A DNA stretch of 37,703 bases from Azospirillum griseum (GTDB lineage: Bacteria > Pseudomonadota > Alphaproteobacteria > Azospirillales > Azospirillaceae), in assembly GCF_003966125.1 (NCBI RefSeq), contig NZ_RXMA01000037.1:1-37703 (forward strand). Reading direction: 5' to 3'. The notes under the pieces are model-generated. The model had not been told where the DNA came from and did not search any database. It saw only the letters and a list, made by a program, of their open reading frames with translations. Position numbers and translations under genes: made by a program. Of the stretch, positions 23,406 to 32,812 are shown in pieces (position 1 is the first letter of the stretch; each line of letters opens with the position of its first letter).

Positions 23406-25364
23406 ATGAAGAAGTCGCCACGCAAACCGGCCAAAGCCACCAAGCGCCCGGCCTCCCCCCCGCAACCGGCTTCCCCGCGCGCGGCGTTGAGCGCGGAGGC
23501 GGCCTTTGCCGAGGCGCTGACCCTGCACCGCAACGGTCGCGTCGCCGAGGCGGAGGCCGCCTACCGCGCATTGCTCGCCACCACCCCCGAGCACGCGAAC
23601 GCCAACAACAACCTTGCGATCATCCTGCGCGCGCGGGGGGCCTGGGACGAGGCGCTCGCCTGTTACCGCAGGGCGCTGGATCGCAACGCGTCCGATCCGT
23701 TCGTGCACAGCAATTACGGCTGTCTGCTGCTGGACATCGGCCGATCCGCCGACGCGGAAGCGGCGCTGCGCACCGCCGTCCACTTGAAGCCCGACTACGC
23801 CGAAGGGCATTTCAACCTTGCCAACATCCTGCGCGCGCGCGGCGAGCGCGACGGTGCCCGCGCCGCCTATGAGGAGGCGTTGCGGCTGAAGCCGGGAATG
23901 CCGTCCGCGCTGTGCAATCTGGGCGACCTGCACAAAGGAGCCGGTGAGCTGAGCCGCGCGGTGGAGTGCTTCGTCGCCGCCCTCAAGAGCGACCCGTCAT
24001 CCGCCGAAGCGTGGAACAATCTGGGCGAAACCCTGAAGGAGATGGGCCGGATCGAGGAGTCGATCTCCATCTTCCAAAAGGGGCTGGAGGCGCACCCCAA
24101 CCACGCCCTGATGCATTCCAACCTGCTGCTGGCCCTGCACTACACCCCCGGGGCTCCGCCGGAGACCGTTTTCAAGGCCCACAAGGAATGGAGCCGCCGA
24201 CACGCCGACCCGTTGCGGCCCGCTGGAAAGCGGCACGCCAACCCTCGCGATCCGGAGCGCCGCCTGCGCGTCGGGTATGTGTCGCCCGATCTCTGCGCCC
24301 ATTCGGTCGCTTTCTTTGCCGAACCGCTGATCCGTGAGCATGACCGGTCCCGCTTCGAGGTGTTCTGCTATCACACAGCGGCCCGTACGGACGCCTTCAC
24401 CGAACGACTGAAAGAAATGGCAAGCGGATGGCGTTCGCTGGTCGGGGTGGACGACGCCCGCGCGGCGGCGGCGATTGAAGCGGATGGAATCGACATTCTG
24501 GTCGATCTGGCCGGGCACACCGCCAACAACCGCCTGCCCCTCTTCGCGCGCAAACCGGCACCGGTTCAGGTGAGCTGGTTGGGTTATCCCGACACCACCG
24601 GGATGGAGGCCATCGATTACCGCCTGAGCGACGCCATCACCGAACCGGAAGGGATCGCCGACCGGTTGAGCGCGGAACGCATCGTCCGCCTGCCACGCGG
24701 CTTCCACAGCTACCGCCCCCCCGTCGATGTCGCTCCTCCGGCGGCACCGCCGGTTCTGGCCAGCGGGAGCATCACCTTCGGTTCCTTCAACAACACCTCG
24801 AAAGTGACCGGCGAGGTGGTGCGGGTTTGGTCGGAGATCCTGAAGCGGGTTCCGGGATCCCGCCTGATCGTGAAAAGCGGCCAGATGGGCGACGACGAGA
24901 CTCGCCGCCGTTACCTGAACACCTTCATCCAATGCGGCGTTGCGGCGGAGCGTGTGGAGCTGCTGGCGCGCATTCCTGCCGCCGACAGCCATCTGCGCGC
25001 CTATGACCGGCTCGACATCGGTCTGGACCCCTTCCCCTACAACGGGACCACCACCACCTGCGAAGCGCTGTGGATGGGGGTGCCGGTGGTGACATGGGCC
25101 GGGCAGACCCACGTCGCGCGCGTGGGGGCCAGCCTGCTGACCCATTGCGGTTTGGAGGAACTGGTCGCCCAGGACGAGGCCGGTTACATCGACAGGGCCG
25201 TCGCGTTGGCCGGGAACCCGGACCGTCTGACCACGCTGCGGCAAACCATGCGCGACCGGCTGTCCACAGCCCCCCTGACCGACTATGCGGGGTTCGCGCG
25301 CTCGGTGGAAACCGCCTACCGAACCATGTGGCGGACCTGGATCAACACCCCACGCCAGGGATGA
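23406..25364 (+). CDS. TPR protein with GT41 (O-GlcNAc-transferase/SPINDLY-type) glycosyltransferase domain
   Basis: A 652-residue cytoplasmic protein. A Lys/Pro-rich start is followed by about six TPR units (29-244), then a GT41 catalytic region: VGYVSPDLCAHSV (289-301) with the family His299, DGIDILVDLAGHT, PAPVQVSWLGYPDTTG, ITFGSFNNTSKVT and LDPFPYNGTTTTCEALWMGVPVV. GT41 enzymes attach a sugar to Ser/Thr of proteins. In Caulobacter the TPR-GT protein FlmG glycosylates flagellin with pseudaminic acid, so the presence of pseB/pseC nearby is suggestive, but donor and target are unknown here. The ATG at 23406 is preferred over a longer frame from 23310. Transcribed divergently from the secretion operon. 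Confidence 0.92.
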   Translation: MKKSPRKPAKATKRPASPPQPASPRAALSAEAAFAEALTLHRNGRVAEAEAAYRALLATTPEHANANNNLAIILRARGAWDEALACYRRALDRNASDPFVHSNYGCLLLDIGRSADAEAALRTAVHLKPDYAEGHFNLANILRARGERDGARAAYEEALRLKPGMPSALCNLGDLHKGAGELSRAVECFVAALKSDPSSAEAWNNLGETLKEMGRIEESISIFQKGLEAHPNHALMHSNLLLALHYTPGAPPETVFKAHKEWSRRHADPLRPAGKRHANPRDPERRLRVGYVSPDLCAHSVAFFAEPLIREHDRSRFEVFCYHTAARTDAFTERLKEMASGWRSLVGVDDARAAAAIEADGIDILVDLAGHTANNRLPLFARKPAPVQVSWLGYPDTTGMEAIDYRLSDAITEPEGIADRLSAERIVRLPRGFHSYRPPVDVAPPAAPPVLASGSITFGSFNNTSKVTGEVVRVWSEILKRVPGSRLIVKSGQMGDDETRRRYLNTFIQCGVAAERVELLARIPAADSHLRAYDRLDIGLDPFPYNGTTTTCEALWMGVPVVTWAGQTHVARVGASLLTHCGLEELVAQDEAGYIDRAVALAGNPDRLTTLRQTMRDRLSTAPLTDYAGFARSVETAYRTMWRTWINTPRQG

Positions 25365-25382
25365 CGCGGGTTTGGGACCGCG

Positions 25383-25408
25383 CCCCCTGCCAAACGGGCG
25401 GCAGGGGG
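25383..25408. terminator. Bidirectional terminator between convergent genes
   Basis: CCCCCTGCC / GGCAGGGGG, a perfect 9-bp GC stem with an 8-base loop, sits in the 69-base gap between the TPR-GT41 gene and the GDP-fucose synthase gene, which converge. No T run on either side. Confidence 0.6.
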
Positions 25409-25433
25409 GCTTGGCGTCAAAGGAACCGTGGGA

Positions 25434-26408
25434 TCAAAGCCCCCGGAGTCCTCCACGGTCGACATTCTCAAGGAACCAACGGTAGGTGATGGCAAAGCCG
25501 TCCCGCAGATCGGTCGGGGCGTTCCATCCCATGGCGGCCATCCGGCTGACATCCATCAGTTTGCGCGGGCTGCCATCCGGCTTGGAGGTGTCAAAGCGGA
25601 ATTCGCCCTGATACCCGACCACATCGCGGATCAGTTCGGCCAGGGCACGGATCGACACCTCGGTGCCTGTGCCCAGATTGACGTGCGGTTCATCGGAGTA
25701 ATGGCGGGCCAGGAACACCAGGCCATCGGCCAGATCGTCCGCGAACAGGAACTCGCGCTTGGGAGAGCCGGTTCCCCACATCTCGACAAAGGGCAGCCCC
25801 TCCACCTTCGCACGGTGGATCTTGGCCAACAGGGCGGCGGCGACATGCCCGCCCTGCAAATCAAAATTGTCGTGCAGACCATACAGGTTGGTCGGCATCG
25901 CCGAAATGAAGTCGCAGCCATACTGCCGCCGATAGGCCTGGCACAGTTTGATGCCGGCGATCTTGGCGATGGCGTACCACTCGTTGGTCGGCTCCAGCGG
26001 GCCGGTCAACAGCGCGTCCTCGCGCATCGGCTGTTCGGCCAAACGCGGGTAGATGCAGGACGACCCCATGAACACCAACTTCTTGACCCCGGCGCGGTGG
26101 GCACCGTGGATGATGTTGGTTTCGATCATCAGATTGTCATACAGAAACTCCGCCGGACGGGTGGAGTTGGCCAGAATGCCGCCCACGGTCGCCGCCGCCA
26201 CGAAGACCAGATCCGGGCGGGCCTCGGCCATCCAATCCTCGACGTCGGCCTGTCGACGCAGATCGACCCGATCACGGCCGACGGTGATGACCTCGCACGC
26301 TTCCCGTTCCAGCCGACGGACAATGGCGGCACCAGCCATACCGCGATGCCCGGCCACCCAGACCTTTTTGCCCTCCAGGGCGAAGCTCTCTTCCGTCCGC
26401 ACGTGCAC
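25434..26408 (-). CDS. fcl: GDP-L-fucose synthase
   Basis: Epimerises and reduces GDP-4-keto-6-deoxy-D-mannose (the product of Gmd) to GDP-L-fucose using NADPH. With a GTG start at 26408 it has 324 residues, the normal length. NADP site GHRGMAG at 20-26, catalytic Ser/Cys in GSSCIYP (Cys118), Tyr145-x-x-x-Lys149 in NEWYAIAK, and the acid-base His179 in NLYGLHDNF all match E. coli Fcl. A GTG two codons later is equally possible, and the frame stays open to 26702 with an unlikely Arg-rich extension. Its partner gmd is about 8.6 kb away on the other strand. Neighbours are glycosyltransferases, one with a fucosyltransferase-like domain. Confidence 0.93.
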   Translation of the reverse strand: MHVRTEESFALEGKKVWVAGHRGMAGAAIVRRLEREACEVITVGRDRVDLRRQADVEDWMAEARPDLVFVAAATVGGILANSTRPAEFLYDNLMIETNIIHGAHRAGVKKLVFMGSSCIYPRLAEQPMREDALLTGPLEPTNEWYAIAKIAGIKLCQAYRRQYGCDFISAMPTNLYGLHDNFDLQGGHVAAALLAKIHRAKVEGLPFVEMWGTGSPKREFLFADDLADGLVFLARHYSDEPHVNLGTGTEVSIRALAELIRDVVGYQGEFRFDTSKPDGSPRKLMDVSRMAAMGWNAPTDLRDGFAITYRWFLENVDRGGLRGL

Positions 26409-26631
26409 ACCATGCCGCAATGGGAAAATCCGCGATGTCCTAACACCGGGACGGGGGGAAATCCAGCCCGCTCGACGCATTTTCCCGACACCGGGCACAG
26501 ACCTCAAACGGAATCCGTTGCTGTCCGTGACGTGAGCCGCCCTGGATTTCTTGACAAGCGCCGCCCCAACGCGAGATCGTCCGCCGCCCGCCGTTCCAAC
26601 GGATCGGACGGCCAGAACAGGGTTCCCCCGC

Positions 26632-27813
26632 ATGATTCCGAACTTGGCTTTCACCTGGCAGCTCACGGAGGTCCATGGATGGGGCCTGGTGGGCGTCCAC
26701 ACCGCGCTGTATCTGGCGGATCAAGGCCGCCCGCCCCTGCTTCTGGAACGGCCTCTGATGGGGACGCTGCGACCGGAAAACCGCGCCCGCCTCCAGGCGC
26801 TGGAAGGCCCCTACCAGCAGATCACGGCCATGGCCGACCAGGCCAAGGGACACACGCTTCTGCTGAAGGAGTTCGATGTCCTGCACGCGTTGGGCAACGG
26901 CTTTACGGCCGGGGGACCGTCGGCGCGGTTCCGGGGGCGGCGCAACGTCGGCGTCATCGCCTACGAAGACACGCACTTCACCCCCGAGGTGATGGCCCGT
27001 GCCCGCCAGTATGACCGCATCGTCGTCCATTCCACGTTCAACCAGAAGGTCCTGGAAATCTGGGGGTTCGACAATGTCACCCTCGCCTTCCAGGGGATCG
27101 ACCCGACCGAAATGGTGGAGGAAGCGCCCAGCGGTCGTTTCGGCGACCGTTTCGTGATCTTCTCTGGTGGCAAGCTGGAGTTCCGCAAGGGGCAGGACAT
27201 CGTTCTGGCCGCCTTTTTGCGGTTCCGCCAACGCCACCCTGACGCGCTGCTGGTCACAGCCTGGCAAAACGCCTGGCCCGAGGTGGGCATGACCATGGCC
27301 GAATCCCCGCTGGCCCCACGCCCCCCCCACGTCCAGCCCAACAACATGATCGATGTCAAGCGCTGGGCCTTGGAGAACGGGGCCGACGAGGTTGGGTTCC
27401 GCGATTTGGGATTCCTTGGCCGACACCAGATCGCCGGGGTCCTGGCCGATTGCCACGCGGCGGTTTTCCCCAACCGGTGCGAAGGGGCAACCAATCTGGT
27501 GGCGATGGAGGCGATGGCCTGCGGCGTCCCGGTGATCCTGTCCAACAACACAGGGCATCGGGATTTGCTGAAAAGCCCCACCCAAGGCGATGATCTGTGC
27601 CTGACGCTGGATCGGCAAATGCCCGTGACCGACCGCGACGGCAGCCGCTTCGGTTGGGGGGAATCCTCGGTCGATGAATTGGTGGAAGCGCTGGAGCGGC
27701 TTTACACCGACCGCGCCGCCGCCAAGGCCCGGGCCAACCGTGCGAAGGCCTTCATCCGCACCGAACGCACCTGGCGCGCTTTCGCGGAAAGCTTCGTCAA
27801 CGCCACCCAGTAA
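26632..27813 (+). CDS. Family 4 glycosyltransferase
   Basis: A 393-residue enzyme with a GT1/GT4 C-terminal half: VIFSGGKLEFRKGQDIVLAAF is the phosphate-binding strand-loop, and NRCEGATNLVAMEAMACGVPVILSNNTG is the donor-site segment with the conserved Glu residues. The N-terminal half opens AFTWQLTEVHGWGLVGVHTAL, a Gly-rich acceptor region. No signal or membrane segment. The ATG at 26632 lacks a strong ribosome site; the frame extends to 26551 with a Pro/Arg-rich stretch. Divergent from the GDP-fucose synthase gene (223-base gap), convergent with the TPR-glycosyltransferase gene. Donor and acceptor unknown. Confidence 0.87.
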   Translation: MIPNLAFTWQLTEVHGWGLVGVHTALYLADQGRPPLLLERPLMGTLRPENRARLQALEGPYQQITAMADQAKGHTLLLKEFDVLHALGNGFTAGGPSARFRGRRNVGVIAYEDTHFTPEVMARARQYDRIVVHSTFNQKVLEIWGFDNVTLAFQGIDPTEMVEEAPSGRFGDRFVIFSGGKLEFRKGQDIVLAAFLRFRQRHPDALLVTAWQNAWPEVGMTMAESPLAPRPPHVQPNNMIDVKRWALENGADEVGFRDLGFLGRHQIAGVLADCHAAVFPNRCEGATNLVAMEAMACGVPVILSNNTGHRDLLKSPTQGDDLCLTLDRQMPVTDRDGSRFGWGESSVDELVEALERLYTDRAAAKARANRAKAFIRTERTWRAFAESFVNATQ

Positions 27814-27867
27814 CGCCGCAACCGCACCCCTGTTCCCACGAACCCACACGAAACGGGGATGGGGGCG

Positions 27868-29682
27868 TCAGCGCCCCACCCCATCCAACAGGTTCAGCAA
27901 ACGGCGGGCGGCGGCGTCCCAGGTGAAATTCTCCACCAGATGGCGGGCGGCGTCACGGCGCTCGCCATCCGGATCGCGGATGATGCGGGACAGGGTGTCG
28001 ACCGCCGCCTCCTCGTCGGGGTGCCACCAGTCAAGCCCATGGAAAGGCGGGTAATAATCGTCGCTGTACGGCATGCGCGCCGGACCAACGGTGGTGGGAA
28101 TCAGGTGGGCCACACGGTCGTTCAAATAGGCGGTGTAGGCGCTGTGCCGGGGCGCGATCAGCCCGGCTCCCAGACATCCGGCCCGCGTGATCGGCAAATC
28201 CCACCCCTCGCCATGCGACAGGCTGAAATAATGGGTCGCCATGGCGTAAAGGGAGGAGATGCTGGTGTCGTCATAGCGATGGAGCAGAAACGCGATCGGG
28301 GCCGCATCCTGCAACCGACGGCCCGTAACCGCTTCGGAGCGCGCGACCAGCGGCGCGATGTCACGTTGCAGTGATGTTCCGCCTTTTCCGATCTTCAAAA
28401 CCAGAATGGCGTCGTCGTCGGCGCGCGTGGCACGCAGCCAAACCCGCAGCAGCCCATCGATGTTTTTCCGGGCAATGAAATCAGAGATGTTGAGCACCCG
28501 CAGCCGGTAATCCGACAGGGCACGACCACGCGGCCCGGAAATGACCGCCGGACGGGCCGACACATCGTTTGGATTGGGGGCGATTCCTGGCGGGCAGACC
28601 TGCACGCGATCCTCCGGATGTCCGGCGGCGATCCAGGCAAGGCGCGAGGATTCGGTTGGAACCAGCACCAGATCATGGCCACGGTTGCAAGCGGCCCAGG
28701 AGGCGGGAATGCGCGGCCCCTCGAACATGGTGTAGTTGACCGTCGGCACACCGGGAATCGCCTCCACCAGAGGCGGCGTCAGCATGCTGACCGCCAAGCG
28801 GGCACGGATCGGTTCGCCCAGCCGTCGCGCAGCCGCCCGCAGAACAGGGTCGTCGAAGGAGGGACGCCACTCCTCCTCACCATACAGCCCCGCCAGGCGC
28901 AAAGTCTGGCCGCGCCCCATCAAGGCCCGAACGAAATGCTGGGCAAAATCCCCATACCCCGACAGCACGGAGAATGGAGCGCGCACGAGCAGCCCATCAG
29001 GAAGGCCGGTGCGTTGGGCATCCTGCGCGATCGCGCCATAGAGCCGTGCGCGCGCCAGAATCCGCTCTCCTTCGACCGTCAAGGTGCCCACTCCCTCCGT
29101 CATGACCGCCTCGGCCCGCTCCGGCTGGCCAAGGGACAACAGGGCGTTCGCCAAGTCGTTGCGGATCGATGCGCGGGCCGCGTGGTCTGCGGGCAGGCTG
29201 TCGTCGAGCACCCGCGCCGCCTCCGCCGCCATGCCCGCGCTCCGCAGCGTCACCGACAATTGCCCAATCAAGGTGAGGTTGCCGGGTGTCAGCGACACGG
29301 CGTGACGGATGTGACGCAAAGCCCCGTCGACATCCCCGCCATCGTGCAGCGTGCCCGCCAACAGGCGATGGGCATCGCCATGCTCCGGCATCAGGGTGAT
29401 GGCGACGCGAAGCTGCTGGGCCGCAATGTGGGGCGTTCGCCCTTGCAGCGTCACCGCCAGATTGATGCGGGCCTGGACCATGGCCGGGGCCAGCGTCACC
29501 AGCCGCCGCAGCAGGGCCTCCGCCTCGTCCACACGACCAAGCTCGAAGCGGATGGCTCCCGCCAGATTGAGCGCGCTCTCATCATGGGGGTGATCGTGCA
29601 GCCACGGGTCGAGCATGGCGAGCGCGTCGTCACGACGCCCAGCCTGATGCAGTTCCCTGGCGCGCGTGATCTCAGGTCCCAT
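27868..29682 (-). CDS. TPR protein fused to GT4-like glycosyltransferase
   Basis: A 604-residue cytoplasmic protein. Residues 3-200 are about five degenerate TPR units (for example AGRRDDALAMLDPWL). Residues 231-570 are a GT-B domain: RAPFSVLSGYGDFAQH near 234-250, LRVLNISDFIARKNIDGLL with the Arg-Lys of the donor phosphate site, and SLSHGEGWDLPITRAGCLGAG around 487-509, the GT4 donor-site motif. The ATG at 29682 is fixed by an AAGGAG six bases before it; an upstream frame to 29775 is spurious. TPR arrays on a glycosyltransferase suggest a protein acceptor or partner. It is the second of three TPR-glycosyltransferase fusions in this window. Confidence 0.88.
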   Translation of the reverse strand: MGPEITRARELHQAGRRDDALAMLDPWLHDHPHDESALNLAGAIRFELGRVDEAEALLRRLVTLAPAMVQARINLAVTLQGRTPHIAAQQLRVAITLMPEHGDAHRLLAGTLHDGGDVDGALRHIRHAVSLTPGNLTLIGQLSVTLRSAGMAAEAARVLDDSLPADHAARASIRNDLANALLSLGQPERAEAVMTEGVGTLTVEGERILARARLYGAIAQDAQRTGLPDGLLVRAPFSVLSGYGDFAQHFVRALMGRGQTLRLAGLYGEEEWRPSFDDPVLRAAARRLGEPIRARLAVSMLTPPLVEAIPGVPTVNYTMFEGPRIPASWAACNRGHDLVLVPTESSRLAWIAAGHPEDRVQVCPPGIAPNPNDVSARPAVISGPRGRALSDYRLRVLNISDFIARKNIDGLLRVWLRATRADDDAILVLKIGKGGTSLQRDIAPLVARSEAVTGRRLQDAAPIAFLLHRYDDTSISSLYAMATHYFSLSHGEGWDLPITRAGCLGAGLIAPRHSAYTAYLNDRVAHLIPTTVGPARMPYSDDYYPPFHGLDWWHPDEEAAVDTLSRIIRDPDGERRDAARHLVENFTWDAAARRLLNLLDGVGR

Positions 29683-29890
29683 GATACACTCCTTGGCCGG
29701 ACAGGCGGGGGCAACAACGGCAAGGGAAAGGTGCAATCGCCGTCGAACCTTGCGGCGCGGCATAGCACGCGGCATTTTTGCGGGTCAATCGGTGCGGCTG
29801 GTGCAAAACCCCAGCAAAGCCCGATGATCGTCGCTGCGCTCACCCCGTCACCCTCAACACAGCCGTTCCCTTACGGAAAGACCGTCGTCT

Positions 29891-31036
29891 ATGAAGCTTC
29901 TGATCGTTGATTCCCATCAGTCCAAAGCCAGCGATGCCTACAGCGAGACCGAAGGCATGGGCGGGATCATCTCATCCTTGCTCTATCTTTCCGACAGCCT
30001 GGCTGCCGAAGGCCACGAGGTGAATCTGGGGATCCTCAGCGAGCCGACGCGGCGCAAGAGCGGTGTGACCGTGCTGGACTGCACATGCATCCCCACCTCC
30101 TTCCTGTCCGACATCGACGCCGTCATCGTCAGCAACAACGCGCTCAATCTGCCCATGGTGAAGCAGATCGTCGCACCGCATGTGCCGGTTTTTCTCTGGG
30201 TGCACATCCAGCACAATGTGATGTTTCATGATCTGGGCTGTCTGGCCCATTACCTGGATACAGACTACGCGCTCTTGGCGGATGGCATCGTCTTTGTCAG
30301 CGAATGGCAAAAGCAGATCTTCCTGCGCGAATTCCCGAACACGATTCCGGCGGAACGCTGCTGCGTGATTCGAAACGCCTGCAACCCCTTTGTCCTGCGT
30401 GGTCCCGCCAGCCTGACGGATGCGACCGACACCCTGTTCACGCGCAAGCGCGCGGCGCTGGAGGTGGCGTATGTGTCAGCCCCCACACGCGGGTTGGACA
30501 CGTTGCTGGAGATCTGGCCAACGGTTCGGGCCGCATGCCCGAACGTCCGTCTGGCCGTCTATTCGGGGCAGTCGATCTATGGTGTTCGCAAAGAGGCCGA
30601 CCAGTATGGTTGGTTGAGCGATGGCATGCCCGACGGCGCGGAATACCGTGGCCCCCTGTCCCATGCCAATCTGGCGGAACGGCTGTTCGACACCGCCATT
30701 GTCGCCTACCCGACCGCGTTCGAGGAAACCTCCGGCATCGCCCCCATCGAAGCCCTTGCCGCCGGGTGCAGTCTGATCTGCTCCGACCGGGGGGCCTTGC
30801 CGGAAAGCACCGCCGGTTTCGCCACCATGCTTCGGTATGACGACGCCAACCTCCCCGCCTTCAAGGACGCCTTCACCGCCGCGCTGATCGCCAAAATCCG
30901 GCAATGGGAAAGCGGCGATCCGGCGCTGAAAAACAGAATGCACCAGCAGCGCGCCGCGTTTACCGCCAACTACCAATGGAAAAACCGGGCGCTGGAATGG
31001 ATGTCCCTGATCGCCATGCAACAGAATCTGTCCTGA
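29891..31036 (+). CDS. Family 4 glycosyltransferase
   Basis: A 381-residue enzyme. The start MKLLIVDSHQSK and the Gly-rich EGMGGIISSLLYLSDSL form the acceptor-side Rossmann half; VAYVSAPTRGLDTLLEIWPTV is the central donor-binding strand-loop, and AFEETSGIAPIEALAAGCSLICSDRGALPE is the donor-site motif with the Glu pair. No signal or membrane segments. It is divergent from the TPR-glycosyltransferase gene across 208 bases and converges on a methyltransferase gene with a strong hairpin between. Sugar specificity unknown. Confidence 0.88.
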   Translation: MKLLIVDSHQSKASDAYSETEGMGGIISSLLYLSDSLAAEGHEVNLGILSEPTRRKSGVTVLDCTCIPTSFLSDIDAVIVSNNALNLPMVKQIVAPHVPVFLWVHIQHNVMFHDLGCLAHYLDTDYALLADGIVFVSEWQKQIFLREFPNTIPAERCCVIRNACNPFVLRGPASLTDATDTLFTRKRAALEVAYVSAPTRGLDTLLEIWPTVRAACPNVRLAVYSGQSIYGVRKEADQYGWLSDGMPDGAEYRGPLSHANLAERLFDTAIVAYPTAFEETSGIAPIEALAAGCSLICSDRGALPESTAGFATMLRYDDANLPAFKDAFTAALIAKIRQWESGDPALKNRMHQQRAAFTANYQWKNRALEWMSLIAMQQNLS

Positions 31037-31046
31037 CGCCCGCTCT

Positions 31047-31077
31047 GGGGCATTCGGGCCGACCCGCCGGATGCCCC
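31047..31077. terminator. Bidirectional terminator hairpin
   Basis: GGGGCATTCGG / CCGGATGCCCC form an 11-bp stem with one G-T pair and a 9-base loop, filling the 41-base gap between convergent genes that end at 31036 and 31078. Confidence 0.65.
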
Positions 31078-32004
31078 TCAGTCTGAACGGTGCTTGCGCG
31101 CCGCGAAAATGATCGGCGTCTCCCAATGCAACCGACGGGCAAGCCACACCGCAGGCCGCAACAGCCCGGAACGGTGGACCAGCGTGACGATGCGCTTGGC
31201 GACCGACAACGCGGCCCACTCGCCAAAATCAAGCGTGCGCAACCGCCGTTCAAACACCTCCCACCCCCATCCCAGCACCTCCACCCCACGGTGACGGGAC
31301 AGCCAGCGGTCGAACCAGCGACGGTCGATCAGATTGAGCGTATCGACATAGGCCGGATCGCGCCCGAACAGCCGGACATAGCGCTTGGCCAGCCAGGCCG
31401 GCATCCCCGGCAGCCACAGGATGCCGTAATGGCCCTCCCACCAGGAGCCGTAATTCGGGACCACGATCAGCAACAGCCCCCCGGGCTTCAACACCCGCAA
31501 CGCCTCGTCCAGCACCGCGCCCGGATTGCCGACATGCTCCAGCACGTTGGAGGAATAAACGATGTCAAAGCTGGCGTCGGCAAAGGGGATCGCCTCGCCC
31601 GTGGCGTCGCGCACCGCATTGACCGGCAGGTCATAATGGTCGATCAACCGGCGGCAAACGTCCAGGGTTGAGCTGTATTCCCCCATGCTGGGTTCAATGC
31701 CGTGGATGTCCAGCCCATGGGCGACGCGCCCGCGCACCACGGTCATGCCGCACCCCGACCCCACCTCAAGGATGCGGGCGGTCCCGGCATCCAGACCGGC
31801 GGCGGCGGCGGCCCGCCGGATCTCATCGATCTGTTCGTCCGCGCGCGCCTCGGACAACATGTCGCGCACCACATCCGCGACCGGCACGCGGGTGACACCA
31901 CCGATGAAGCCGCTGTCGATGTAGCCACGGGACAACAGACGCCCCAACTCCGCCCAATCGGGCGGCACCGGAGGACCGTTGCGTCCCGTCGCCGCGTCAG
32001 CCAT
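31078..32004 (-). CDS. SAM-dependent methyltransferase
   Basis: A 308-residue class I methyltransferase. ILEVGSGCGMTVV is the SAM-binding glycine loop, IHGIEPS its acidic partner, and SFDIVYSSNVLEHV with LRVLKPGGLLLIVVPNYGSWW complete the Methyltransf_11 layout. The C-terminal third has hydrophobic helices (LAKRIVTLVHRSGLLRPAVWLARRL) that may touch the membrane, as in enzymes acting on lipid-linked glycans. It overlaps the next upstream methyltransferase gene by 8 bases, so they are co-translated. The substrate, presumably a sugar or glycan intermediate, is inferred from context only. Confidence 0.85.
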   Translation of the reverse strand: MADAATGRNGPPVPPDWAELGRLLSRGYIDSGFIGGVTRVPVADVVRDMLSEARADEQIDEIRRAAAAAGLDAGTARILEVGSGCGMTVVRGRVAHGLDIHGIEPSMGEYSSTLDVCRRLIDHYDLPVNAVRDATGEAIPFADASFDIVYSSNVLEHVGNPGAVLDEALRVLKPGGLLLIVVPNYGSWWEGHYGILWLPGMPAWLAKRYVRLFGRDPAYVDTLNLIDRRWFDRWLSRHRGVEVLGWGWEVFERRLRTLDFGEWAALSVAKRIVTLVHRSGLLRPAVWLARRLHWETPIIFAARKHRSD

Positions 32005-32755
32005 TCTTGGTGGCCCGGATCACGAAGATCGTGGCGCTCTTCATACGCCCCAAGCGATCCTGAATGCATTCCGCCTTGAAGCCGTTGCGTTCGAACAGCG
32101 CGATGATCTCTTCAATCGAATAGAAGGTCTTGAAGGGCGGATAATACCAATCCTCGACCTGGGCCTGAATCGAGACGTTGTCGGCACGACGGTTGATTTC
32201 CTGCCCCTTCAACAGGCAGGCCAGCTTGGTCAGACCGGTGAAGAAACCACCGACCAGCTTGCGCCGGGCGGGCGTGTCCATATAGGCGCGGCAAAAGTGA
32301 CGCACCGCCTCATGCACCGGCGACAGCCAGGTCTTCAGATACAGGCCGAGATAGACGGTTCCGCCCGGCTTGGTGATGTCCATCAGGTTGCGCATGACCT
32401 TCATCGGGTCGGGGGCCATCATCGCCACCCCCCAGCACCACACCAAATCCACCGGCCCCAGGGACAGGTCCAGTTCCTGAAGATCCTGGTGATGGTATTC
32501 GATGTTGGAACGCTCAAAGCGGCGCCCCTGCTCGCGAGCGGTGGCAAGGCTGTCGGACGACACATCGACCGCCACCACCTTGTCCGCCATTTCCGACAGG
32601 ATGACCGAACAGATGCCGTGACCACAGCCGGCATCCAATGCGGTGCCAATCTTGCGCTCGCTCAGCGTCTCCAGCATGTATTTCTTGGTCTCGTCGTAAA
32701 TCGGCACGAAACGAGGCCAAAAATCGTCGTAAAATTCCTTGGTGGCGAGGTCCAT
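31997..32755 (-). CDS. SAM-dependent methyltransferase
   Basis: A 252-residue class I methyltransferase distinct from its neighbour. ALDAGCGHGICS is the SAM loop, VVAVDVSSDSLATAR its partner, and DLVWCWGVAMMAPDPMKVMRNLMDITKPGGTVYLGLY the catalytic-region strand. The rest (KTFYSIEEIIALFERNGFKAE) is a usual C-terminal end for such enzymes. The ATG at 32755 has AAGGA about nine bases before. Two overlapping methyltransferase genes next to the TPR-fucosyltransferase-like gene suggest successive methylations of one glycan, but no substrate is visible in the sequence. Confidence 0.85.
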   Translation of the reverse strand: MDLATKEFYDDFWPRFVPIYDETKKYMLETLSERKIGTALDAGCGHGICSVILSEMADKVVAVDVSSDSLATAREQGRRFERSNIEYHHQDLQELDLSLGPVDLVWCWGVAMMAPDPMKVMRNLMDITKPGGTVYLGLYLKTWLSPVHEAVRHFCRAYMDTPARRKLVGGFFTGLTKLACLLKGQEINRRADNVSIQAQVEDWYYPPFKTFYSIEEIIALFERNGFKAECIQDRLGRMKSATIFVIRATKNG

Positions 32756-32812
32756 GGGGCTGTCCTTCCGCCCACTCAGGGCGTCGCTTTCGCTCGGTTG
32801 GATGATGCGGTG

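Noticed and set aside
27814..27867. Possible hairpin between two convergent glycosyltransferase genes
   Set aside because: CCCCTGTT and AACGGGG pair only with a bulge and a long loop; too weak to list.
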